Source: Lepidostoma basale
Lineage: Eukaryota; Arthropoda; Insecta; Trichoptera; Lepidostomatidae
Direction of reading: 5' to 3'
DNA: 64,000 bases
Assembly: GCA_022606425.2 (NCBI GenBank)
Contig: JAHDVF020000742.1
Location: 468,118-532,117, forward strand
How positions within the stretch are numbered: position 1 is the stretch's first letter; each line of letters opens with the position of its first letter. Made by a program: the position numbers and the translations under genes. The notes under the pieces are model-generated. The model did not search any database, had not been told where the DNA came from, and saw nothing but the letters and a program-made list of their open reading frames with translations. Below are positions 50,535-60,299 of this stretch, in pieces.

Positions 50535-50718
50535 TAACTAACTAACCATCACGCCGCGCGCCGTCTCTCCGAAGGGGTAGGCAGAAAGAATGGACTGCCA
50601 CACTTTTATTTCCTGACATATTTTTCTCGCTTCCTCAACATTCATACATCGTGTCATGCATGCGCGTCGATTTCTCTGACTCCTCACGTGGCCGACATTC
50701 AATTTTTGATTTTTTTTT
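50535..50718 (-). mobile_element. RTE-A1 LINE 3' fragment, short
   Basis: CTAA tail (50536-50545) and the last ~55 codons: LNVGHVRSQRNRRACMTRCM, NVEEARKICQEIKVWQSILS, AYPFGETA. GCCGCGCGCCGTC shows a small GC-rich duplication just inside the end. Confidence 0.8.
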
Positions 50719-50719
50719 T

Positions 50720-51025
50720 CATTGTTTCCATTAAATAATATAACCAAACAAAGTGTTTTATTTTATTAATTATTTTTTTATATTGTAAATTTTAAATATG
50801 TAAAAATTTACTTTCAATCTTTTGTTGTTTTCCACGAAGTTTTAATTTTTTTTAATAATATAATGTTTTTAAGCATTAAAAAAAAGGTGTATGTTAAATT
50901 TATATACAAAATAACTATTATATATGAAATATTGTCTTTTTTAGTTGTATTAATTGTTTTTATCAAGTTATTTTATCTCTTTCGTCTTCTTTTTCTTCTA
51001 TTTTTTCTTCAGACAGGACATCAAT
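50720..51025. other. AT-rich stretch
   Basis: Pyrimidine-rich TTCTTC runs near 50985-51012 probably belong to the adjacent RTE tail. Nothing else. Confidence 0.35.
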
Positions 51026-51027
51026 TT

Positions 51028-51205
51028 TGGTCCTGTAATGAAGACATCAAACTGCATCTCAATCTATCTCCAGAATCGTCTTCTAAGCCCATTCGTCTCA
51101 CAATGTCATCATTTCATTTCATTTCTGGTGTTCTAATGATATGTTTCGTTCTGACAGAGTCTGATCTTACTTCGATTCCGTAAGTTAATATGGGTGTGAT
51201 GCAAC
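51028..51205 (-). mobile_element. RTE-L/M-like fragment
   Basis: Minus strand: YGIEVRSDSVRTKHIIRTPE, MK, then DDIVRRMGLEDDSG, a degraded DIVRWGRxRRRFWRD region. TTTCTTC-like tail to its left. Confidence 0.6.
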
Positions 51206-51384
51206 ATATCATATTAATTAAAATTGTTTTAAATAAATTAAAGTATATCTTGATCATTACAATACATTTTTTTTAATATGTAAGATAATATTTTTTAACC
51301 GAAAAAATATAATAATTAACAACACGTGGGCGACTCATTAGAAGAGAAATCAGTTAAATAAAATAACATTTACACAACCATATT

Positions 51385-51644
51385 TCGACAAGCTTGATGG
51401 TAGAGTGGCCACAGCTATTACTGCCACAGCAAAGGTCCCGGGATCGATACCCAGCGATGACAGTGTGATTCTCATACATTCTATGGTCTGGTGTAGAATC
51501 CTCGTGACAATAAAGTGGCGATAGATTAGCTTCTATATTGATTCTCATGAGAATCAAAATAATAGCTATACCTTTCACATCGATTTGGCTCACGATGTAA
51601 TGATGTAGAAAGCTATTCAACAAAATAATAATAATAATAATATG
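51385..51644 (+). mobile_element. SINE1 copy, nearly complete
   Basis: A box TGGTAGAGTGG (51398-51408), B box GGATCGATACC (51441-51451), CGTGACAATAAAGTGGCGAT, TCATGAGAATCAAAAT, CATCGATTTGGCTCACGATG, and an AAT tail (51621-51643). Confidence 0.85.
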
Positions 51645-51647
51645 TCA

Positions 51648-51830
51648 CACACATTAATACCCCTATGTTTCGTACAAGACACGGCGAGCCAAGTATTCCA
51701 CCTTCCTGCTTATCGCACCAATTACGCTCAGAGCGCGGCAATGTACCAGATATGCGACACTTATAACAAATCTTTTAATGCAATCGATGTTTTTCCCCTA
51801 AACCCTTATGATTTAAAAAAAAATAGCTGC
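51648..51830 (+). mobile_element. Family-G LINE C-terminal fragment (jockey/CR1-like)
   Basis: VQDTASQVFHLPAYRTNYAQ, SAAMYQICDTYNKSFNAIDV, FPLNPYDLKK: the terminal (V/L)P.xRTNxxxxS...R....YN.....D(V/I)F domain of jockey/CR1-type LINEs. A degraded second copy is at 62265. Confidence 0.6.
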
Positions 51831-51834
51831 AGCA

Positions 51835-52618
51835 ACTTTTCGGTGTGTATAGTGCTATAATGTTATATTCCTTTACTTGTATTATTATTATTATCTTTTT
51901 GTTAATTTTTATACTATTACCTTAGTTATTTTTATCTTTGATTTTGGTTTGGTTAAATCTCGTTTCAAAAGTCTATAATGTTAACTCTGTTCATTCATTT
52001 ACATTTGTGGTAACATGTAATTGACCTTATTTGAGTACTTCTTTGTGTATTTTTATATATATTGGCCGTTTGTTACCCTAAAATATTAAAAATAAATAAA
52101 AATAAAATAAATAATAAGAAACAAAATATTCCGGAAATTAATATTAGATACGTATTTTAAAAAATGCATGTAAAATAAGTGTGCTCATGAACTGAAATGT
52201 AAATTTAGAATTGCATACATATGTCATCACGAATAACAATACTTTTCTTTACAGTATACGTTATTTAAAAAAAATCAAATTTTCTATTCACTTGACGTAT
52301 CTACCTTTAAGAGTGAGCCGCTTCAGATAGCAGGGGGTGCGAATCAAGGTGTTTGAAGCAGAGGGTTGGCAAAGCGATTTTTTATGGTGCTCGCACAACC
52401 GTGAAACCATCGTCCGAATGCTTCCTGAATACAGAACTCGGGGCGGGGTGCTCTACAGGGGTAGGCACACGCCCCAAGAGGGGAGGGCAGTTATAGCATC
52501 AGAATCCCTGAATCCTGAAAACGTATGACAGTTTTTTTAATGCTGTATGGACGCTTAACAAAAAATCGAATTTCGAATTCTTATAATCGTTCTTATAAAA
52601 CACATACCAACAAATGAT
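51835..52618. other. Unassigned stretch
   Basis: AT-rich except 52310-52520, which holds a 63-codon plus frame (52337-52528) and GGGGTGCTCTACAGGGGTAG; no recognised domain. Confidence 0.35.
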
Positions 52619-52835
52619 TAAAATTCAGATAGAAACATTGCAATTATTTATTAATTTCTATATAAACTATGTATTTTCAAACGTATGTTTTTATCTAAAT
52701 TACAATTTTATATTTTTATATTATTATTATGTATTATCATTGTTTAATATTATTTATTAGTTCTTACTGATAAAAAATAATTATAATTATTTGTAACAAT
52801 TAGCCCAGGTTAATTTTTAAATTTAAATTATTGTA

Positions 52836-53184
52836 AGTAACCATCACGTCGTCTCCCCGAAGGGGTAGGCAGAAAGAATTGACTGCCACACTTTTCTTTC
52901 CTGACATATTTCTCTCGCTTCTTCAACATTCATACATGTGTCATGCACGCGCGTCGATTTCTCTGACTCCTCACATGGCCGACATTCAATATTCGATTTA
53001 TTTTATCGTGCCACGTTTTCCTCGGTCTTCCTCTATTTCTGGTTCTATTTACATCGTCAACATCTATTTTTTTACCATTCTTTCCATATGTCCAAACCAT
53101 CTTAATGATCCTTTCATTATTTTGTTCATAACACCATCATTCGCACCTACCATCATCACAATATCATCACACGCAGTTAGTTAG
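52836..53184 (-). mobile_element. RTE-A1 insertion with a 13-bp target duplication and two-sided tails
   Basis: TTAAATTATTGTA occurs at 52823-52835 and 53185-53197, and only once in the empty FB2 copy (about 11905-11917, one substitution). Inside are the minus-strand RTE-A1 C-terminus and, at the far right, GTTAGTTAGTTA in plus orientation (about 53176-53187), the family's tail sequence at the wrong end. Confidence 0.85.
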
Positions 53185-53253
53185 TTAAATTATTGTATTG
53201 TATCGAATTTTTAGTGCGTTTTTCTTTGTATAGTTTTTATTATATATTTACAC

Positions 53254-53284
53254 CTGAAGATGAAGTTATCCTTCGAAACATGTC
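53254..53284 (+). ncRNA. Hammerhead-like core, FB2 copy 2
   Basis: CTGAAGA (53254-53260), stem II GAAG/CTTC (53262-53265 with 53271-53274), GAAA (53275-53278), CATG (53279-53282), TC. All invariant boxes intact. Stem II is one or two pairs shorter than in copy 1. Confidence 0.6.
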
Positions 53285-53344
53285 ACGTTTATTAATATTT
53301 TGTGGATTATAAACAAAGTTATTTTCAATTTCCTAAGTGTATTA

Positions 53345-54312
53345 CTATGGAATTCTACAGTGTTAATGCCTTAGGTTTAAATAATTTGATTGTATATAAA
53401 TTTTTATTAATGTATTTTTTAATTATTTACTCTGAATTTCTACCAAGTTTCAATTAACATCATTAATACATTATTATATATATTGTTAACATTTTATAAG
53501 CTTACCTACAATATCTTTTAAATTTTATAACTTGGTATTACGTGTTATTTTTACAATCTCACAAAATGAATATATAAAATATTTTCCAATACAACATATC
53601 TAGAATATATATTTTATAAACGAAAATAGCAAAATAAATTCGGAACATGGAGATTTACGCTACATTTTGACGTACTTTACATCGGAACGGTGCAAATGTC
53701 GATACACTAAAAGAAAATTCGTCATCTGTCTCTTCAGAAGTGTACGATATTTGGGGATACTTGGGAAAAAATGGGGAAAAATAAGCGCACGTCACATATT
53801 TATTTGCATGGAAAAAAACTCACTCGGGTGTGTCGGTAACCGCAGTGAATGATCTGTGTACAGTTCGATACTGTAAAATATAAACACAGAAAGTTCTTGA
53901 AATATGCATATTATACATATTTCTTCTTAGTCGCTTACTTTTTTATTGCTTCTTAGTTCCACTGACATCTTCGAAATATAAAACAATGAGTGCTAACTAC
54001 CCGGCAAGCCGAAACTAAGTGCAAATAACAACGTGAATGCTTTACACTGTTCCGAATAAGTAAAACAAATGTTTTCTGGTGTTTTAGACCCAAATGAATA
54101 AAACAATAGCCTATACATTGTAAAATTAAAACTTTGAAAAATAGAAGACACCTTAATGTATAAACTACAATATGTAAAAAAAGGGTTACTACGACTTCTT
54201 CTAAAGACTCGATATTGATAATAAATTATTTAAATATTATACCAAAATCATTTATATTATAACGAAAACCTGCAAGCGATTTTCTTGCTTTAATTGTCTA
54301 TCTTTATCTTGT
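53345..54312. other. Unassigned AT-rich stretch
   Basis: About 970 bp without a supported gene or repeat shared with the window. Confidence 0.4.
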
Positions 54313-54314
54313 TT

Positions 54315-54598
54315 AACTAACTAACTAACCATCACACCGTTTCCACGGAGGGGTAGACGGATAGGATGGACCGCTACACCGTTCTTTCCTGATATAACTC
54401 TCGCAACTCTTCTACATTCACATCGTGACATGCACGCTCGTCGATTGTTCCTACATCGAACATGACCGCCTTTCAGTAATTGATTAATATGGTCATGCCA
54501 AGTATTTTTTTCCATTCACACTACTTGTATATATCTTTTTGAACTATTCTTCCCTCATCCATTCTTTCCATATGTCAAAACCATCATAAACTTTGGAA
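54315..54598 (-). mobile_element. RTE-A2 LINE 3' fragment
   Basis: CTAA tail (54315-54328), then minus-strand KNTWHDHINQLLKGGHVRCR, NNRRACMSRC, FKKIYTSSVNGKK and MERMDEGRIVQ. Degraded by small deletions. Confidence 0.75.
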
Positions 54599-54704
54599 TT
54601 ATGCATTCAAGATGGATACTGTTATTTAAATTAATCATTTTCTTCAATATTTAGAAGAAAAAAAATATATTATACAGGGTTATTGGTTATTGAACTTATT
54701 CTTT

Positions 54705-54775
54705 CTAGGAGGTTGTAATGTTGTAAAGAGCGATAAAAAAATAAAAAAAATAATAAAAAATTATATGAAATGTCT
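54705..54775 (+). mobile_element. SINE1 3' end only
   Basis: GGTTGTAATGTTGTAAAGAG, CGATAAAAAAATAAAAAA, TAATAA: the SINE1 terminal region and tail. Confidence 0.5.
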
Positions 54776-54899
54776 AAAGAGTATTCATAGAGAGATTTGT
54801 ATTTTTTCCTGAATTTAAGAAGTAACTTTTATCGTAAGCTTTCTGCACTTAACTCCAATCATCAAATAGGTAGATATTAACAGTACATGTTTATTGTTT

Positions 54900-55670
54900 A
54901 TAGTTTTATCTTTCTTATGTGACGAATGTGGCATTGATGAAAATATTTAAGGGGGCTATACTTTCCAGAATACTGTAAAGTATTACCTGAAACTATTATA
55001 GTTAAATTGTTCACAAGGCCTTACATGGACGAGCGCCCCACTACCTCACAGAACTTTGCCAGCTGACAAATTTGAACCCTCGGCAGTCAACTCTACGATC
55101 CTCGAAGGAAGAAGCAACACACAAACTTCTCGTCCCGCGGCGCCAAGGAGCTTCAAACTTCGCAGATCGCGCTTTTGGCATCGCGGGACCAACGGCGTGG
55201 AACAGGCTGCCCTACAATATCCGCAATCAAGACGACGAAGGAGTGTTCAGAAGCTCTCTTAAAACTTTTCTTTTTAAGAGAAGCTTTCTGGACGTTGAGC
55301 GCCCTTGAAGTGAATCTTTCACAAAAATGGCGCTATATAAATCATCATCGAGAAGTAAGATATTAGTGACATTTACATATTTTTTTATTATAATATATAA
55401 AACATTTAATTAGTCGATAAATTATTTAATTTTGTGTATACGATTATTGATAAAGTTTTATCTTTCTTAAGTGACGAATGCGGCTTAATGATGATAATAA
55501 TTAAGGGGGCTAAACTTTCCAGAATACTGTAAAGTATTATATGAAACTATTATAGTTAAATTAACCTCTCGAGAAGTAAGATATTAGTGACATTTACATA
55601 ATTTTTTCAGTACATAAAACATGTTATTAAGCGATAATTCATTTAATTTTGTGTATATCAATAGTCGATA
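54900..55670. repeat. Tandem duplication, first unit interrupted by a LINE
   Basis: Unit 1 is 54903-55017 plus 55348-55454, unit 2 is 55455-55670. Both start GTTTTATCTTTCTTA.GTGAC, pass ACTTTCCAGAATACTGTAAAG and continue CGAGAAGTAAGATATTAGTG. Unit 2 is uninterrupted and serves as the empty site. Confidence 0.8.
55015..55347 (+). mobile_element. Family-F LINE 3' fragment (CR1/L2-like)
   Basis: Plus frames: LHGRAPHYLTELCQ, NPRQSTLRSSKEEATHKLLV, PRRQGASNFADRAFGIAGPT, AWNRLPYNIRNQDD, LKTFLFKRSFLDVERP, stop. 3' hook AAATGGCGCTATATAAATC. About 330 bp, inserted in one of two tandem units. Confidence 0.75.
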
Positions 55671-55679
55671 ATGTCGCTG

Positions 55680-55960
55680 GTAGTTAAATTTTTTGCATAA
55701 TCTGGGAATTTTCAAAATGTTATAAAGTTATAAATGAAACCCAAGTATGGGGCTACACTCTATCTGACCATGTATTCAATGCACCCACCCCACGGCTGGG
55801 GCGTTAGGCACGGAGAACTTAAAATTAATTTATGAATACAATGTTTACCCAGGTAATGAATACTAAATGACGATATATGAATTAGAAAGTTATTTCAGTG
55901 TTTAAAATAAAGTGTTTCTGATAAAATCATATTTTAACAAATATTTACAATATATTATTA
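55680..55960. other. Unassigned stretch
   Basis: A GC-richer patch at 55785-55815 (CACCCCACGGCTGGGGCG). Nothing assignable. Confidence 0.35.
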
Positions 55961-55964
55961 TGTT

Positions 55965-56254
55965 AATGACCCTTATGTATGGAAACGAAGCATGGAACTG
56001 GTAGAATAAGGATGAGAGAAGAATAAATGCGGTAAAGATGAGGTCCCTTAGACGTATGTGTGGTAGAACGGTGTACGATAGAATTTCAAATGGTGATATA
56101 AAAAAGTAATGTAGAGCGGAAGAAGGTATTATGAACAAAATTCTGACATATGGAACGCATGGATGGAGAAAGAATGGTTAAGAAAGTATATGTTAATGAT
56201 GTAAATAGAGTGTGGAGTCGAGGTAGACCGATGAAAACATGGCATGACCAAATT
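55965..56254 (+). mobile_element. RTE-A3 LINE fragment, 5' part (split)
   Basis: TLMYGNEAWNW, RMRRRINAVKMRSLRRMCGR, TVYDRIS, then MERMDGERMVKKVYVNDVNR, SRGRPMKTWHDQ. It continues after the inserted LINE at 56689. Confidence 0.8.
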
Positions 56255-56688
56255 CATTCATCATCATCGGCTCTCCCTTGTATCCGAGGAAGACTGTCCT
56301 TCACGGTTGTGGGTCCGCATGTGACTGAAGAGCCCTATCCTGGATCCACAAATTTTGGGGCATCTGGGGCAGGTAAGGGCGCTTGTAATGGAGCAGTCAC
56401 CGTCTCCCAGTGGCCTCTCCTTTCTCCTCCTCCTCTCTGCGACGTCGTCTCTGCGCTGTGCTTCAAAGTCTTGCGTGCCTTAATGTACTGTTGTTCTCCA
56501 CCTAGGTCTGTCTTCTGCAGTCTTTTCCCAGCAATCACAGTCGATGCTAGTCTTTTGTAGATTTCCTTTAAGGGAGTCCTTAAAGCGTTTCCTCTGACCA
56601 CCGTGCGAGCGTTTCCCTTGGGTATGCTGAGAGTACATAAGATTCCTTGGGAGTCTTGTTTCAGGCATTCTGATGACGTGGCATTCCT
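56255..56688 (-). mobile_element. LINE 3' fragment encoding a C-terminal zinc finger, inserted in RTE-A3
   Basis: Minus strand: MPETRLPRNLMYSQHTQGKR, GGQRKRFKDSLKGNLQKT, WEKTAEDRPRWRTTVH, then, shifted, CPRCPKICGSRIGLFSHMRT plus H, a C2H2 finger, and a GAT-type tail (56256-56268). ATGACCAAATT flanks it (56244-56254 and 56689-56699). This domain order is known from RT-encoding repeats of many animals. Confidence 0.8.
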
Positions 56689-56875
56689 ATGACCAAATTA
56701 ATCAAATTTTAAAGGTTGGTCATGTTGGAAGTCAGAAGAATCGACGTGCGTGTGTGACTCGTTGTATGAATGTGGAAGAATCCAGAAAGGTGTATCCGGA
56801 TATAGTAGTGTGGCGGTCCATTCTCTCTCCTTGCCCCTGCGCACGAACGTCGTGATTGTTTGTTTGTTATGTTAA
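56689..56875 (+). mobile_element. RTE-A3 LINE fragment, 3' part (split)
   Basis: YDQINQILKVGHVGSQKNRR, ACVTRCMNVEESRKV, VVWRSILSPCPC, then CGTGATTGTTTGTTTGTT, the TTTG tail of subfamily A3. Confidence 0.8.
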
Positions 56876-56949
56876 TGATTTTGCATATTCCAAATTTATT
56901 AATGATTCCAAGTATATTGTATTGGTTGTCTGCGTTGTCCATCATCGCT

Positions 56950-57250
56950 GCTTACTCCTTCCAGCCGAGCTCAGCATCATGTATGTATGATTTAGGGTGA
57001 GCGGGGATATGCCGACGAACCGCCATCTGTATTTCTATGCACACCTACGCTGGTACCTAGATGCCCCTCGGGAACAATATTTCTTTATAAAACTCAATTT
57101 TTATTAAGCGGAAACACGGTGTATACACGCGTTTCTGTCCGACGCCACCCCAGTCTCCCCGTTTTGTAGAAAATAGGGATGAATCGAACGTTTGACTTTG
57201 TATTTTTTTTTTCTAAACAAATGTCATCAATCAATTATACATGAACTACG
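56950..57250. other. Unassigned stretch
   Basis: A less AT-rich patch at 56990-57170 (GTGTATACACGCGTTTC near 57118). No gene supported. Confidence 0.35.
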
Positions 57251-57254
57251 GAGT

Positions 57255-57622
57255 GTAATTAATACAATACATATGAAAACCTTCGTTTTATAGAAACTTT
57301 ATTAAATTTAATTAATACGAATGAAAACGTCAGTTTTCTAGAAGTTTTATTATATTTTATAGGAATGACATGTTTCGCCCTTCTAAGGCATTATCAAATG
57401 TGAAGAACATTTGATAATGCTTTAGAAGGGCGAAACATGTCATTCCTATAAAATATAATAAAACTTCTAGAAAACTGAGGTTTTCATTCGTGTTAATTAT
57501 TTAATATGGAATTTATTATATTTTATGGGAATAACATGATTCGCCTTGCTATTGTAGCATTATAATTTGATGTCATTCACACAAATTATAATAAAACTTC
57601 TATAAAACAAACGTTTTCATTT
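57255..57622. repeat. FB1 cluster with one reference-quality foldback
   Basis: The central element (about 57311-57497) is a near-perfect ~185-bp palindrome: ACGAATGAAAACGTCAG ... TTTCGCCCTTCTAAGGCATT ... centre TGAAG ... GCTTTAGAAGGGCGAAACAT ... CTTCTAGAAAACTGAGG. Partial arms flank it on both sides. Confidence 0.85.
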
Positions 57623-57624
57623 GT

Positions 57625-57900
57625 CAATATTTTTAAAAGTGGAAGCAAGAGGTTTTTTTTAGGATCTGTTCAGTCATAACTACCCTGAAAATAGATTCTG
57701 CAATGATCTCCGAATGGTCGGTTGAAGAAGATAAAAATAATACACAAATGGAAATTTGCTTTCTGACAAAACTTATAACTATAAAAAAAAAGACATTTAA
57801 TGCTTGAAAAATGACGAAACCGGTTGATTCGAAAAAACAATAAGAGTAATGTAAAAATAAATAATGCTAGTGTTTTCAATTATTTTTAATGAATAAGATT
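57625..57900. other. Unassigned AT-rich stretch
   Basis: Includes GAAACCGGTTGATTCG at 57818-57833, which resembles the 3' half of a CCGG-type hammerhead-like motif, but no CTGANGA precedes it. Confidence 0.35.
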
Positions 57901-57907
57901 ATTTTAA

Positions 57908-58000
57908 ATTATGTCAAGAAGCGAGAGAAGTATGCCAGGGCAGAAGAGTGTGGTCTATTCTTCTGTCTACCCCTCTGGGGAGACGGCGTGATGGTTAGAC
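57908..58000 (+). mobile_element. RTE-A 3' terminus
   Basis: AAGCGAGAGAAGTATGCCAG, GTGTGGTC, CCCTCTGGGGAGACGGCGTG, ATGGTTAG: the last ~30 codons of RTE-A1. Confidence 0.7.
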
Positions 58001-58093
58001 AAGAAGACTGCTGACTTGGAGACCGTGGACGGCAAAAAGAAGTGCAGGGCGACCGCAACTACGGTGGAAGGATGATCTGAACAGACACGTCGG
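58001..58093 (+). mobile_element. RTE-H LINE fragment, 5' part (split by J)
   Basis: RRLLTWRPWTAKRSAGRPQL, RWKDDLNRHVG; resumes after J with ITWMQSAQNRVTWKRMEEAF. Confidence 0.75.
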
Positions 58094-58610
58094 AATCAAA
58101 TCAAATCAAATCAAATCAGTTTATTTTCTCAAAATATATTACAAACATTTTTTAAAGTTTAAGGCATCTATTGAGAACAGGTAAAATATAATTAACATAT
58201 AATACCAGGAACGCATGAGAGATGGTTCGACATTAGGAATACAAGATGCTCTCCAAAGTCAAGAGTATTTGTCTTCTGAACGCACTTTCACGAATATGAA
58301 AGACATCGAGTTCCGAAGCGATCATGTTCAGCAGTTTGATTGCTCTCCCCACCGGTATTACCAGAGGCAGGTTGGTTCTGCATGCGTGGGAGATAAAACA
58401 GTCTGTGCTGACGCTGTCGAAGATAACCATCCGGAACATAAAGATGGATAGCCTCAAAGATGACGGAAATCTCAAAGAATCCCCTGATAAGTTTGAAGAA
58501 ATGGGTAAGTGTGCACCCATCCCTTCTTATCTGTAAGCTATTGTTCCCTAGCATCTCTAAAAGGAATGCAGTGGGATAGAGCCACCGATAGCTACCAAAC
58601 TCCCTCATGT
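58094..58610 (-). mobile_element. Family-J LINE 3' fragment
   Basis: AATCAAATCAAATCAAATC tail (58094-58118); minus frame 58608-58288: REFGSYRWLYPTAFLLEMLG, FKLIRGFFE, YVPDGYLRQRQHRLFYLP; then RTNLPLVIPVGRAIKLLN, FRRQILLTLESIL in the next frame. Two frames, one shift. Confidence 0.8.
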
Positions 58611-58800
58611 AGAGAATAACCTGGAATAACTGTAATAATAATGTAAAGAATAATGTAGAGAATAATAATGTAGAAAATAACCTGTAGAAATAACCTGGAT
58701 GCAGTCTGCACAGAACAGAGTGACATGGAAGCGAATGGAGGAGGCCTTTGTCCAGGAAAGGACGGGAATAGGCTGAGGAAGAAGAACAAGAAGAAGATAT
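58611..58800 (+). mobile_element. RTE-H LINE fragment, 3' part, with a local repeat
   Basis: Starts with three to four imperfect copies of AATAACCTGG/AATAATGTAGAG (58614-58700), then WMQSAQNRVTWKRMEEAFVQ, ERTGIG and AGAAGAACAAGAAGAAGA. Confidence 0.7.
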
Positions 58801-58859
58801 AATGACAGTGTTTCAAATTTAATCATTTAATAGTGTTTTAATTCCTTGTAATGCTAATA

Positions 58860-59204
58860 TAATATTTGGCTCTTTCTACTAAAGAATTTGCGAAACAATG
58901 TCACAATAATAATATTCTGGAAGGCACAGCCCTGAAAGCCATAAATTTAAATTTTCGCCATGTTTTACACGTCTCTTTATTTCGGGGTGTTTTATTTGAC
59001 TTTAATGCCGTCGTCAGCCGCCGGAATACCAACACAAAACTTACTGTAGGTACTTGGGCACCCGCGCGGGTACCTACCCGGGACCTGAGTGCCCCCCAAG
59101 CATGGGTGGGGCATACCCCCTCCCCCGACCTCTCTATTTTTTCCAGTCTTTGTTCCTCTATTAGGCGTAATGCAAGAACTTGTACCTGTGATGATAACGA
59201 CGGC
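58860..59204. other. Segment with open frames on both strands, unknown
   Basis: Plus frame 58866-59210 (114 codons) and minus frame 58901-59221 (106 codons) overlap; neither has a motif I recognise. 59050-59130 is GC-rich with ACCCGCGCGGGT. It could be an eroded transposon. Confidence 0.25.
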
Positions 59205-59500
59205 AGATAGTCCCAGTTCATCTTAACCCATTGCCTGCGGGAAGGGTATTAATACCCGTTTACTGGACTGGTGGTGGCCGGCAGAAAGATGTTAATACTA
59301 AAAAAATACTTCTTTCGAGGATACATATTTTCTCCATCTCGCGAAATTGTTAATTTTTACATACTTGGCTATGCGACTTTCCAAGATGCTGTAATTCTCT
59401 CAACGTGTCTTGAACTTTACAACTCAGGCAGATAGTACCAGTTCATCTTAACCTATTGTCTGCGGTAAGGGTATTAATACCCGTTCATTGGACTGGTGGA
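59205..59500. repeat. Two ~70-bp direct repeats with TTAACC and a palindrome
   Basis: GATAGTCCCAGTTCATCTTA at 59207 recurs as GATAGTACCAGTTCATCTTA at 59432, both followed by ACC.ATTG.CTGCGG.AAGG and the perfect palindrome GGGTATTAATACCC, then GGACTGGTGG. TTAA followed by CC is reminiscent of piggyBac-type ends, but the repeats are direct, not inverted. Confidence 0.75.
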
Positions 59501-59579
59501 GTTGTAGATAAATGTGATATTTGTTTTTAGAATTCAAGCTATGCGTGTTGATTACTATATACCAGAAGACAAATTGATA

Positions 59580-59818
59580 CTCTTCTTCTTCTTCTTCCTT
59601 GTTGTAGACCTATGTGGTCTATTCTTCAGAGTGTTGCTTCTCCTATGAGGTAGACTCCCGACTGTCCTTCCATCTTTTAGGAGGTCTTCCACGAGGACGA
59701 GTTCTGTGAAACTGATTATGCAATGCAATATAGGGGAGTCCGGTGGTGTCCATTCTTTGAACATGACCGTACCAGTCCCTTTTTCGCTGTCTGCTCCATC
59801 TTATAATATCCTCAACTC
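59580..59818 (-). mobile_element. RTE-X LINE 3' fragment
   Basis: Minus frame: DIIRWSRQRKRDWYGHVQRM, DTTGLPYIALHNQFHRTRPR, GRPPKRWKDSRESTS, then GAAGAAGAAGAAG at 59581-59595. The best in-frame C-terminus of family X. Upstream of 59818 the frame runs into unrelated sequence. Confidence 0.8.
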
Positions 59819-59819
59819 C

Positions 59820-60130
59820 ACTGATGCCGGTTCCAAGCCCGGATGAAAAAGGAGTAGGGTTGTCATGCAAGGTTAGCCAGCCTACATACCATAAAAAAAC
59901 AACCTCAAGCTCACAGTACAGAGAAGAAAGCCTCGGACAATAAAGGACTACTCTGAAAACCGACCAAATTGATAATATTACGCATAATTTGGTAGTAAGG
60001 AACAAAAGTAAAAGGTTTATAATTATAAGATACACTAAAAATATGAGCTGCGAATACAGTCAACCATTGTTCAAAATCTTTTTTATACTGCAAATATAGA
60101 CATTTGCACTAACTGTAACATAATTTAATG
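59820..60130. other. Unassigned stretch
   Basis: Nothing recognised apart from a GTTGTCATGCAAGGTTAGCC block of unknown origin at 59858. Confidence 0.35.
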
Positions 60131-60133
60131 TAA

Positions 60134-60262
60134 ATTTCTCTTCTTCTGGTTCCTAGCTATCTCTCCACTGCTGGATGCAGGCCTCTTCAAACATTCTCCA
60201 GTTTCCTCTCTCCTGCGCGACTCTCATCCATCGCCTTTCCCCGACTGGGATTATATCGTCAG
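60134..60262 (-). mobile_element. Unclassified RTE-like 3' terminus
   Basis: Minus strand: GERGNWRMFEEACIQQWRDS, matching the W(R/K)xxEEAxIQQW end of RTE-D/I relatives, then GAAGAAG-like sequence at 60138-60146. Confidence 0.6.
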
Positions 60263-60299
60263 CCTATCATTGTTAGAGTCATGACACATTAAGAAGAAG

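Larger units (their letters stand above)
52620..53340 (+). repeat. FB2 copy with an RTE-A1 insertion
   Basis: Matches the spacer and right arm of the FB2 copy at 11690-12047, for example ATTAATTTCTATATAAA, TATTTATTAGTTCTTACTG, AGCCCAGGTTAATTTTTAAA. It is interrupted at 52836-53184 by RTE-A1. The left arm is missing. Confidence 0.8.

Noticed and set aside
50863..51183. Membrane-protein-like hydrophobic open frame
   Set aside because: The hydrophobicity comes from T-rich DNA; its end is the antisense of an RTE-L/M fragment.
55175..55366. Alternative frames over the family-F LINE
   Set aside because: They are out-of-frame shadows of the LINE C-terminus at 55072-55308.
58866..59221. Overlapping genes on opposite strands
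   Set aside because: Both frames lack motifs and overlap almost completely; at most one could be real and neither is supported.
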